Assembly: GCF_000003815.2 (NCBI RefSeq)
Contig: NC_049981.1
Span: 30,011,851-30,075,850, forward strand
DNA: 64,000 nt
Direction of reading: 5' to 3'
Source of the DNA: Branchiostoma floridae
Lineage: Eukaryota; Chordata; Leptocardii; Amphioxiformes; Branchiostomatidae
This document shows positions 53,301 through 61,296 of this stretch, piece by piece. Each line of letters opens with the position of its first letter. Within the stretch, counting starts at the first letter, position 1. Below the pieces are notes generated by a model, which saw nothing but the letters and a program-made list of their open reading frames with translations, did not search any database and was not told where the DNA came from. Position numbers and translations under genes: made by a program.

Positions 53301-55158
53301 TCTTTACAGTGATAGAATATGTAGTCTAAGTTCTTCTGTTCACCATGTTTCAGGGATTATAGCCAAGAAAGGATGACATCAAACCTTAAGGTTGTGTACT
53401 ACGTAAAGAAGGATTTCCTGAAGGAGCACCAGAACTCCTTACTGAGGAGTATCTTTACAGTGATAGAATATGTAGTCTAAGTTCTTCTGTTCACCATGTC
53501 TCAGGGACTATAACCAAGAAAGGACGACCTCTAACCTGAAGGTTGTGTACTACATAAAGAAGGAGTTCCTGAAGGAACACCAGAATTATTTACTGAGGAG
53601 TATCTTTACAGTGATAGAATATGTAGTGTAAGTTCTTCTGTTCACCATGTTTCAGGGATTATAGCCAAGAAAGGATGACATCAAACCTTAAGGTTGTGTA
53701 CTACGTAAAGAAGGAGTTCCTGAAGGAACACCAGAACTCCTTACTGAGGAGTATCTTTGCTGTCATAGTATATTTACTCTAAGACATGCTTTTCCTCATG
53801 TCTCAGGGATTATAACCAAGAAAGGAGGCTCATGTTTAAGTCTAAGATCTTCTGTTTTGTTCACCATGTCTCAGGGATTATAACCAAGAAAGAACGACCT
53901 CTAACCTGAAGGTTGTGTACTACGTAAAGAAGGATTTCCTGAAGGAGCACCAGAACTCCTTACTGAGGATAGAGCGGCAGGTGGAGGAGAATCACCTGGA
54001 CAATCTGAGGACAAGCTGCTGGAGGGAGCAGCAGTACAGTATGTGTTGTTCTTTACTTTTTTATCTTACATCATACTTCATACTTTATTCAAAAGATGTG
54101 CTTCGCAGCCCCAAAACGGGCTGAATTATGCAACAAATTCACAGACTTCAAGTGTCCACTAACAACTGATTGATTCATAAAACTTTACACATTAATGTCG
54201 AGAGTCTGCGAAACAGCATTATTCATGTGACCATACCCATTTAAAAATTGAATACTTAAAAGAGCTAGATTGGTATATACAATATACTGTAAATGCAGAA
54301 ATGTTCGCGGTGGATTAATATTCGCGGTTTTCGCGGTGACCACTTCACCGCGAACTTAAATCCACCGCGAATACCATTTCTATTATGGTATTAGATTGCA
54401 GTCTATGGTGTTACCGCGAACTTAAATCCACCGCGAAAAGTTATTTTTCGGGCTACCGCGAAATTAAATCCCCGCGAAATTAAATGCATTTACAGTAATT
54501 GGAGAGTTCTGGTGTCCAATTGTCAAACAATATTTACATGCCCTGGTTGTGGAGTTCTATTGCCTGATACAGAAACGACTTTTGCAATCTTTGAGTTCTG
54601 CATTTGGGCACAGTCACGTGGTTTTGGTTCCATAGCGCCCGTCCAGTCTTGTGTATCTGTTTGTTTATTTATTTTGATAGTCTTCAAGGTTGGACAACTT
54701 TTCTGAAATTCACTTGTCCTATCAGGCAAGTACATTATGGAAAGAATTTATTTGTCCAGACTATTTTTCACTTGCCCAAAATGTAAATTACATTTTCCTT
54801 TGCATGTATTTTCACTCCCAGCAATAATGGATATCTTTTATTTTTGGCTCTCTGTGTTGACAAATGCTTGATGCCATGTCTGTGAGAAGTAATAAGCACA
54901 AAGTAACAAAATCTCGCTCATGGAAAAATCTTACTTGCCTGATTGGGCAAGTGAATTAGGACATGTGTGATCGGCACTTTCACCTGCCCTGGACAGTCAG
55001 TCAAGTTTTATGTTTTTTGCTAATGTCTCCATCCTTTCCCCACAGAGGAGAACATGATGATGCGGGCCCGTTACTATGGCGACCGGGAACTGTACCGTAA
55101 GGCACAGCAGATGACCACGCCCAACTGTGATAGAATTAATAAGCTGTACGGTGGATAG
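38238..55158 (+). CDS. DNAJB14: DNAJB12/DNAJB14-type ER membrane J-protein (378 aa, nine exons)
   Basis: Join of 38,238-38,370, 47,504-47,696, 48,498-48,643, 49,526-49,666, 50,914-50,970, 51,593-51,663, 52,546-52,664, 53,875-54,038 and 55,046-55,158. It sums to 379 codons with stop, the length of the vertebrate proteins. [19 protein letters not shown] is the family's N-terminal helix pair. The J domain spans about 115-180 with the HSP70-stimulating HPD at 143-145. GGGFP and a basic stretch follow, then one membrane segment (about 256-276, [18 protein letters not shown]). The C-terminal DUF1977 region ([20 protein letters not shown]) ends NKLYGG. It acts at the ER membrane with cytosolic HSC70 in quality control. 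Exons 7 and 8 have partial tandem copies upstream. Probably the single pro-ortholog of DNAJB12 and DNAJB14; the symbol is chosen for N-terminal similarity. Confidence 0.95.
39560..39850. repeat. Interspersed repeat, family I copy 1
   Basis: GGTTGGACAAGTTTTCAAAA TTCACTTGTCC ... CTTACTTGCCCG; matches 54,685-54,985 throughout. Confidence 0.65.
39840..40420 (-). mobile_element. LINE C-terminal fragment (CR1/L2-type) antisense in DNAJB intron 1
   Basis: Minus strand encodes [20 protein letters not shown], then [20 protein letters not shown] and [20 protein letters not shown], typical of the region after the RT domain in non-LTR elements. It ends in a short tandem TTCAGGTAAA, as CR1-type 3' ends do. 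The RT core is missing, so it is 5'-truncated. Confidence 0.85.
41480..42300 (-). repeat. Tandem duplicated block (about 405-bp offset)
   Basis: The 41,480-41,770 and 41,885-42,190 sequences align, including CTACAGAAGGAGGGC-like versus CCACAGAAGGAAGAC blocks on minus and CCGTGAATT at both ends. Copy 2 has an exon-like open frame (below); copy 1 has a stop. Confidence 0.65.
41961..42281 (-). CDS. Exon-like open frame, unrecognised
   Basis: After an acceptor-like ATCCCAACAG the minus strand reads [20 protein letters not shown] ... KPKTS then stop. A related start ([19 protein letters not shown]) follows a similar acceptor at about 42,565. No family recognised. It could belong to the SGNH-like unit upstream on the same strand or be a transposon relic. 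Confidence 0.35.
   Translation of the reverse strand, partial: RLTIQDKSDNDEMFLTPVPVSIRTKQFRHKVSRVLPLQVAETSCITGGTGIDVCAPYKVGKELHITQNRTVHRRKTMRGPKECQNSSRSGAANRLHCHNHRKPKTS
42575..42606. repeat. (AC)n microsatellite
   Basis: About 13 AC dinucleotides then GCACGCA. Confidence 0.9.
43080..43680 (-). pseudogene. Decayed SGNH/GDSL-hydrolase-like ORF
   Basis: Minus strand carries [20 protein letters not shown] then [20 protein letters not shown], which resembles block III (GxND) of SGNH hydrolases. A block-I-like HSFVSR sits about 40 codons earlier in a different frame, so a frameshift or unrecognised intron separates them. No block V (DxxH) was seen. SGNH modules of this style are common in transposon-linked proteins of invertebrates, so I infer a transposon-derived relic rather than a host esterase. 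Confidence 0.5.
43922..44118 (-). CDS. Arg/Ser/Pro-rich open frame upstream of the SGNH relic
   Basis: [20 protein letters not shown] ... [11 protein letters not shown] then stop, low complexity and basic. Its position and strand suit an N-terminal part of the same unit as the SGNH-like ORF; the link is inferred. Confidence 0.35.
44656..44759. repeat. Perfect two-unit tandem repeat, 52 bp
   Basis: GAATTAATAAATCTCTCAAA + CAAGATCTTCAACAGCTCCT + CAAAAATAAGGG occurs twice without interruption. Confidence 0.95.
44759..45066. mobile_element. Palindromic MITE-like element
   Basis: TGTTACGGTCACATTTCCAA (left) and GGAAATGTGACCGTAACATA (right) are inverted terminal repeats about 300 bp apart. Confidence 0.7.
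45779..45796. repeat. Homopolymer G run
   Basis: About 17 consecutive G, flanked by C/T-rich tracts; assembly length may be unreliable. Confidence 0.9.
45830..46320 (+). mobile_element. LINE C-terminal remnants
   Basis: [16 protein letters not shown] and, further on, [20 protein letters not shown], a C2H2-like terminal zinc finger often found at the end of non-LTR ORF2 proteins. Frames are broken. Confidence 0.55.
46944..47283 (-). mobile_element. Non-LTR ORF2 C-terminal fragment
   Basis: [20 protein letters not shown] then [20 protein letters not shown], a hallmark of LINE-type ORF C-termini; antisense in DNAJB intron 1. Confidence 0.75.
47504..47696 (+). CDS. DNAJB14: DNAJB exon 2
   Basis: [20 protein letters not shown] then a low-complexity charged linker to [15 protein letters not shown]. 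Confidence 0.92.
48498..48643 (+). CDS. DNAJB14: DNAJB exon 3 (J domain with HPD)
   Basis: [20 protein letters not shown]...[20 protein letters not shown]; donor GTAAGG. Confidence 0.97.
48780..48880 (+). mobile_element. Short LINE C-terminal tail with (ATG)n
   Basis: [23 protein letters not shown], stop, then GATGATGATG repeats, as seen at LINE 3' ends. Confidence 0.6.
49308..49480. repeat. Interspersed repeat, family H copy 1
   Basis: TTCTTTATTCACAATGAATG ... GGTAACGGCTGACTCACAGA ... ATGCAGACGGACATAC; a second copy ends the window at 63,845-64,000. Confidence 0.65.
49526..49666 (+). CDS. DNAJB14: DNAJB exon 4 (J domain end)
   Basis: [20 protein letters not shown] then a His/Tyr-rich linker to DDYTRGFE. 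Confidence 0.95.
49705..49891. mobile_element. MITE-like element in DNAJB intron 4
   Basis: TACAGTAGAAGCTGTTTTAT and GCTAGCTTCTGCTGTATA form inverted ends. Sub-blocks TATTCCGTGCAATTA / GATTCCGTGCAATTA recur inside. Ends resemble pogo-type elements; class inferred. Confidence 0.5.
50914..50970 (+). CDS. DNAJB14: DNAJB exon 5
   Basis: [18 protein letters not shown]; acceptor TTTTTCAG, donor GTATAT. Confidence 0.93.
51381..51575. mobile_element. Palindromic MITE, family G, in DNAJB intron 5
   Basis: AATATTCAAATACAATTCAA / ATATGTTGTATTTGAATAT ends and inner CAGAGATTTACTTC / GAAGTAAATCTCCG arms; outer AGGTTAGA / CTCTAACCTC. Confidence 0.75.
51593..51663 (+). CDS. DNAJB14: DNAJB exon 6
   Basis: [20 protein letters not shown] then ERR; donor GTAAGT. 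Confidence 0.85.
52255..52545 (+). repeat. Three partial tandem copies of DNAJB exon 7 with acceptors
   Basis: Acceptor plus ATGGCCACAGTGACCCACGC-like sequence starts at 52,255, 52,342 and 52,427 (the true exon at 52,546). The copies break off after GACC...CTGCTGGT or CAGCAGCC and pass into GTATAATTTGTTTG repeats. Confidence 0.92.
52546..52664 (+). CDS. DNAJB14: DNAJB exon 7 (transmembrane segment)
   Basis: [20 protein letters not shown]...[13 protein letters not shown]. It is the only copy of four that extends to a good donor (GTAGGT) in the right phase. Confidence 0.92.
53005..53135. repeat. LINE-like 3' remnant
   Basis: [20 protein letters not shown] followed by (AAG)n; weak resemblance only. 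Confidence 0.3.
53196..53874 (+). repeat. Five partial tandem copies of DNAJB exon 8 with acceptors
   Basis: Acceptor-plus-exon starts at 53,196, 53,354, 53,505, 53,656 and 53,807 (true exon 53,875), period 151 bp for three intervals. The first four share GTTGTGTACTAC and GAAGAGCACCAGAA-like coding sequence, then diverge at CTGAGGAGTATCTTT. The fifth is reduced to about 30 bp. Confidence 0.93.
53875..54038 (+). CDS. DNAJB14: DNAJB exon 8
   Basis: [20 protein letters not shown]...[11 protein letters not shown]; donor GTATGT. Last and only complete copy of a tandem series. Confidence 0.93.
54285..54497. mobile_element. MITE family C, complete copy in DNAJB intron 8
   Basis: TACTGTAAATGCAGAAATGT ... 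AAATTAAATGCATTTACAGTA with repeated TTCGCGG / CCGCGAA arms. Confidence 0.85.
54685..54985. repeat. Interspersed repeat, family I copy 2
   Basis: GGTTGGACAACTTTTCTGAA ATTCACTTGTCC ... CTTACTTGCCTG, as 39,560-39,850. Confidence 0.65.
55046..55158 (+). CDS. DNAJB14: DNAJB exon 9 and stop
   Basis: [20 protein letters not shown]...DRINKLYGG then TAG. Confidence 0.95.
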
Positions 55159-55208
55159 GGACAACAGAAGAAAGGCTAACATTTCTCCATGTAAATTTGC
55201 TTTCCCTC

Positions 55209-55435
55209 GGTTAGGGCGCAGTCACGTACATGTAGGTTGTGGGATCTCCGTACGATCGCTAACTTCGGGCATTTTGGAGGACAAAAATGTGCGTCTCCTG
55301 ATAAATTCAACTGTCTCGGTACACAAAATGCTGTTTTGGACCCATGTCAGTGGTTGGTTCTGTCACAGCCTGCTTGAAAATCCTATGGCGTCAAATCCGT
55401 ACGATGATCGCGCGACCTATGTGACCATGCCATAA
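55209..55435. mobile_element. Palindromic MITE-like element, family K
   Basis: GGGCGCAGTCACGTACATGTA / CCTATGTGACCATGCC ends. Its GGTTCTGTCACAGCCTGCTT block is present inverted at 39,473-39,500. Confidence 0.5.
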
Positions 55436-55488
55436 GACAACCAGATTAGTTTAAAAGCAAGCAACTATGTTAAACTTACGTCGATGAA

Positions 55489-55622
55489 GGTTAGACATCC
55501 AAGTAATAAGATACGCCAAACAGCAGTTACTCAAGCGACTTGATGTTATTTTGGAAATGTTCAGACGTTTCCCAAAATCATATCCAATTGCTTGTGATGA
55601 GTAACTGCTATTTGGCGTATGT
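55489..55622. mobile_element. Palindromic MITE, family F
   Basis: ATACGCCAAACAGCAGTTAC / GTAACTGCTATTTGGCGTAT. Confidence 0.78.
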
Positions 55623-56169
55623 TAAACTTATAGTGAAAGTCATCTGTAACCATCTTAGCTCACTGAAGAGCTAATCTTTTACTGGTCGTGACAGGAAAAG
55701 AAGATATTATGTACAGTAGATATACACGTCAGGTTCATTGTAATGGGGATATTCCACTAGCTGTTTTGGACAAGTACAATGGACTATGCACATTTGATTT
55801 ACATGTGTAAGGTATAGAAAGGTCTTTCTCAAGTTTTTGCCCTGTAAAGGACCTTTTTGAGACCCCAAATGATGAAAAGGCTTTATTTCTCATCACCCAA
55901 ATGATTTACCATGATTGAATATTGTTTTTTTTTAGTATATATTTTTTTAGGTCAATGCCATATTCTGTGTTGTTGTATTGTTGGTATGCAATGACGCTAG
56001 CGTAGCTCAAAGACATTGTACAAAATTTAATGTAAGCCCCAGAATATCTTTGCTCACTGCACTTTGTGCTGACAGTGGACTAGCCCCCTGCTGTAGTGTT
56101 TTCACAACTGTGGCCCATTGCAAGGGCTATTAAAAAAGATAAGCAGTACCCTGTATGCCAAATGGATCT

Positions 56170-56345
56170 ACACCAGTGTTCTAGCCAGCCTCAATTTTTT
56201 TTCCCGTCCCCTGGATTTTGAATTGAAATCCTGTCGAAAGTGCAACGATCCAAGGGGGGTCCAGGGGTATGCTCCCCAAGAAAATTTTGAAACGTTAGAC
56301 CCTATGAAAGGCTATTTCCTTTCATTTGAGGGGAAAACTTTTGCC
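56170..56345. repeat. Interspersed repeat
   Basis: GTGTTCTAGCCAGCCTCAAT and GGGGTCCAGGGGTATGCTCC are phrases of a common repeat; a related start (GGCTCTAGCCAGCGTCCGTT) is at 60,787. Confidence 0.4.
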
Positions 56346-57073
56346 GAGAAACAACAAATTAAGTTGGTGTGGCCTAATGTTAAAGTGGAAGATAAACACT
56401 AAAAACTGCACTTTCACACACAGTTTTACGAATAGAGTATAGTCAGGTGTGAAATTTCTGACCAGACCCCAGTTCTGATCTTGGCTTCTTCCTAAATTCT
56501 TACTTTGACATGCCTGAAAACCCAGGAAGAGAATTTATGTGGCCTAAGAGACAACTTAATAGAGATCAGACAGTTGTCCATTGTAGTAGAAAAGGAATTA
56601 ACATTCTTTCCGAACAACCTTGAGATAGCTTTTGTTTTCTTAAAATCCAATACTCGGTACCTCCATAATTTGTGAATTGCAAAGTACACCATAAAAAAAC
56701 ACTTGAAAAATTAAAAGCGGCTTTTGGATTAAGTGAATATTCATAGCAAAATGTTGTGTGTAAATTTTGCCAAAATGTCTGTTCTGTAATTAATTAAAGA
56801 GTGTTCTTGTAAGTTCTATAATGATTAATTATTACGATTAATTTAAGATATAATTTTTTTGTATAAAGCATTTGTGTGAAATAAGGGTATAAATCAATTG
56901 TACATTGTGTTTATTATAAAACCAGGATTTTATATGTAGTATAATTTATGACTGACTATAGCATGGTTACTTTTAATCGTGGCTGTCTCCAGCTTAAAAT
57001 TATTTTCTGTCCCACACATTATTTTGGAGCCCATGTTGTTGATTTTCCTGGTTGAATCTGTCATTTTTTTTTT

Positions 57074-57300
57074 TAAGGCCACACCAATTTAATTTCTTGG
57101 TTCACGGATTCGCTCGCTCCTATTTTTTGGAAATAAGACTTACCACTCAGCAAATTTTCACCATTAATAAAACCAATCACCAACTTTCTGGTGTAGCTGT
57201 TACCTTTACCCCAACCATTTTACAATTTTTACTTTTATTTCGCCCTCTCGCTCCATATTTTTTATGAAAAAATCCGTGAACCAAGAAATTAAATTGGTGA
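57074..57300. mobile_element. Palindromic MITE
   Basis: CCACACCAATTTAATTTCTT GGTTCACGGATTCG (left) is inverted against ATCCGTGAACCAAGAAATTA AATTGGTG (right). Confidence 0.85.
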
Positions 57301-58479
57301 CCTAAACTGTTGAAAAGGAACTTTCACAAGCTTTAAGCTTCATTTTCAACAGTTTCATGTCATTTTTGCGACAGAGGTGTAAAATCATTTTCCTTCCCAA
57401 CAAGCAAATTTCCATCTTAGGATGGAAGGACGGGTACTGGAGACAGTCCTGCTTTTAATTGTCAAATAACTGTAGACGGGCTATTTATATTGAGATGCAA
57501 ATTAAACAGTGTACATTACACATGGAAACCAGTCACCAGGTCTTAAGTTTGATATAGCTACAATGTAGCACCAAGGTTGGAGAAATGATCCCAAAAATGT
57601 GACTCTGTGTTTGAAAGTCAGAAGTCAAAATGCCAAGAAAAGTTTTTAAGCCAGCATCTTTTTAGAAAAAATTAAAATGATGTTGGCCATATTTACATGT
57701 AGTCCACAGTGTGCTTTAATGTAATGTTGCTTTAATTGGGGAAAAAAAAACTCACCAAATTTAAGAAATCTAAATCAAATGGGACTTGAGCAAAATTGTA
57801 ATCAAGCACTATGACAAGTAATATGTTGTACATAAATGTCACATTTTGGAAATCAGGCGCATCATGTTATAGTATTTTCCATGACTATAACATATTAATG
57901 TTGTAACATTAATGTTTGTTGATATTAGTATAAGTTGCCAAGTATGCTAGTTGTAGTGCTATATTTGGCATTACCGGTACAACATTTGCATATCTTGTAA
58001 AATTGTACATTGTGCACACATTATGTCCAGTCCGTGCAATCTGTCTAAAACTTGAATTTTAAGTCATGTAAACAGATAGTTTTAACATAATGTACATTGT
58101 ATGTAAAGTACAGATACGAACTACTGTTTTACCGTCTATTTAAGTCCTGAAACTGTCATGATATGTTCATGCAGATGGAAGAAGTGTGTGAATATAGGTG
58201 ATTGCAAAAGTAAGCTTGAAATACATCAACAGAAATACTTCTTTGTCATTTTCTACTGATTTTTACTTTCGCCAAGGTTATATTTTGGAAGTGCTTGCGT
58301 GTACCTGTGTTTGTGTGTAGAAGGTTGGTGACTGAAGTCCTTTAAAGATGTCACACTGGGAAAGAAATGTGTGTTTGTAGCAATGGCTGAATTATCACAA
58401 TCATCCATCCCCCTTACACTCTTGCTGAAAGATCCCTTATTGTTTTCTGTGAGACATGTACATGTATCAGTTCAGAATA

Positions 58480-58920
58480 GGGCTGGGTATCGGTACAGCG
58501 TAACCGGTACAAAACCGGTTTTTCTTGTTGGACCGGTCCAGAAAAACCGGACCTGAAAAAATTTGGTGGACCGGATGTTGGACCGATTAGAAAATTAACA
58601 GATTTACAGATTATTTTATCAGGCATTCACAAGTTTTGGCGCTTGCAGGTGGAAGAAAATAAGAAGAGTGAAGTAAGAATAGGGTTTATAGTAATTTCTA
58701 CCAAGTTTTAGAGCCAATCGTACAGGTGCAGTTAACGTAGGATTTTGAAACGCAAGTGTAAGTCTAATACTCCACCAAACAGATTTCTTTGTAGTGAAAT
58801 GGACCATTAATATGAGTCATACTGAATCAGGTCCAGGTTCAGGTCCGGACCTGGACCTTGATCTCTTGGACCTGAACCGGACCTGGACCTGAATTTTCTG
58901 TACCGGTACCCACCCCTAGT
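58480..58920. repeat. Interspersed repeat rich in ACCGGT and GGACCTG
   Basis: GGGCTGGGTATCGGTACAGC ... inverted GTACCGGTACCCACCCCTAG at the other end. Confidence 0.65.
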
Positions 58921-58929
58921 TCAGAATAC

Positions 58930-60770
58930 AGGAGGAACATCTTTACTGTTATGCGCATTTGGAAAAATACTATTCTTAATTCTGCAATGGAACTTGAAAA
59001 TGTTAACAGAATGATTTCAGCCCTACTCTTTTATGAAGCAATGGATTACCCCTCGCATTTCAGCAGTTAACGGTAGTAATAAATTGGGCGGTGATCGTTC
59101 CTCAGGCTACCATGCCTTTGATGGCCAACCTGAGGACCTGGGGCTCAAATTGCATTGGAAGGGCGCCAGGGCATGCTGGGACCATCACAAGGCAGTACTA
59201 TGATTCACGAACAGCAAAGGTTTGGCTATGGCTACTTTTGATGTCTTCTAAGGTGTTTTTGTTGTGCTTTAATGTCAGGTTGTCTTTTTGTCCACCATCT
59301 AAACCCCTGCCGACACTAATACCCCATTTGGCCAGCGAATGAAAAGGAGACCTGACAAAATACAAATATAGAGAGCCTAATAAAAATGCCTAGAAAAGAC
59401 ATAAAACCCAACCACTGCTTGGAGAGTACTAGATGTTGTCTGGGGTCATTTCTATTCCGCACATGTTGAAGATGACCTCTTTGTGCTGTTCCCTGGTGCA
59501 GACACTGCTGTGTACATCTTCACTTTAATGCAAGGCCCATCTCATCTTAACAATGTTATAGATAACGAAATTTGTTTGCAAGAGGCCAGCTGCATCAGGG
59601 CTCTACAACAAGGATCCCTCAACAGAAACGGGGGCGCGATAGACTTACTGTAACTTATGATCCACTGCTCACAGAGTCATGTGTTCTATATGCATAATGT
59701 GACATCAGAGAGGCCACGGATTGCTTATTCCTTGACTAAGACTGGAGTTGGTCAGCCCAAATTTCAGGTAAGTCAATTTTTTTGTGTTGGAAATTACGAT
59801 TTGGCTCTCAGATCTAGAAATTTCATTGTGCCAAAAAAGTTTTTGACATGGTTTAGTCTAGGTAACACTGTGATATACAACTGTGAGTGTGATAATCATA
59901 CCCTGGAGACAGAAAAAGACATCCAATGACAATTTGGATATACAGCAGTCACCAGTTTAATACATATAGTCAATTTCTGTGGTTGATACAGTTTAGGCTG
60001 CTATATTTGCCAGACTGAGTCTGCAACAATATTTCTTCATATCTGAGAGTTTCTATTCAATGATTCATCATAATGATCAAAAAACAACTGCACCTTAAAT
60101 ACCTGCTTAGCATGATAAATGTAATTTCTCCATCTGTGCATAGTTGAAATTAAAAAAACCCACCAAGTCTTAGACTTTTTACCCTTTTGTCCTAGTAATG
60201 TACCTTAATAGATACCTTCCACATTCGATTCAGCTTAATAACAGATGCTTAAGCTTAAATGACAACATAAGACTTAAACCCTTAAGTGCACCATAATGAA
60301 ATAAGTATGTACTAAATAAGAATAAATGTACCTAAATGTTAATTTACCATCTGTTCCTTATCAAATGCATCAGTGATCAGCTATTTATTATGATCATGTT
60401 TCTAGAGTCTTCTGCAGAAATGCCATGATTTTTCTGACTTGAAAACTACATTCACAACTATTCAGCAGCTGTTTTTAACTGTCAAATGAACTTCCAGAGC
60501 AAAGCTTCAGACTTAATATGCAGGGCTGTCTCCAGGACCCGTCCCTATGTCCTATTTTTAATCTATTTATCTATTTTATATAAGTTTTACCACATTTTCC
60601 ACTCTGTCCTGGGACAGAAATTTGGTTGTTGCGAGGGACAACAATCTGGCCAAAAATATATCTGGACTGAATATTATGTTTAACGTAAAATTGATGGAAA
60701 ATGTATTTTTGTAGGCTTGAAATGGGACATTTGATAACAAAAATTGACAAAATGGGCACCCAAACAAAAG
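58930..60770. other. Intergenic, no gene recognised
   Basis: Only short frames without splice or motif support; solo TIR-like CCACTGCTTGGAGAGTA at 59,412. Confidence 0.4.
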
Positions 60771-60784
60771 ATGGGGACAGAAAG

Positions 60785-61020
60785 CAGGGCTCTAGCCAGC
60801 GTCCGTTTTTCCGTCAATTGACGGAAATGTGCTAGGTGTGACGGAAAAATTTTAAAACCAATCCGCCAACCTTGACGGACAAAAATCCTTGGTGGAAGCT
60901 ACAGGCGGCTTGAGGACGCCGTCCACGGCCGTAAAAGCCACACACTGTTTGTTTTGCTATTGTTATGATTGTTGACAATGTGTGTCGGCGCCCTTTCGCA
61001 TACGATAATCTCATTAAAAC
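60785..61020. repeat. Interspersed repeat with GACGGA motifs
   Basis: GGGCTCTAGCCAGCGTCCGT then repeated TGACGGAAA and inverted TTTCCGTCA. Confidence 0.45.
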
Positions 61021-61250
61021 CCGTTTTTCAAGGTCTCAGTTCAGTCCTTCTAATTAATTTTCACGGTTTTCACGACGATTGTAATTGGCTTACGGAACAA
61101 AATTTCGAGCTGGCTAAAGCCCCTACAGAAAGTAATGTAAGATGGAGACAACCCTGGTTAAACAGTTATCGTAACCGCTGGATGCAGAAGAATAGTGAAC
61201 AAACTGAGCTATGATTTCACAGTACAAATAGGAATTATGATTTACATCTT

Positions 61251-61296
61251 TTACTGTGTCTTCTTGATTTTGCGCTTGGCCACAGTCTTCATCAAC
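61251..61296 (-). CDS. DHRS7: DHRS7-like last exon
   Basis: LMKTVAKRKIKKTQ then TAA; acceptor CCCTTCCAG. Confidence 0.82.

Larger units (their letters stand above)
55159..58300 (+). other. Probable DNAJB 3' UTR and downstream non-coding sequence
   Basis: No exon seen; MITE-like elements are embedded at 55,209-55,435, 55,489-55,622 and 57,074-57,300. I could not fix the poly(A) site. Confidence 0.4.
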
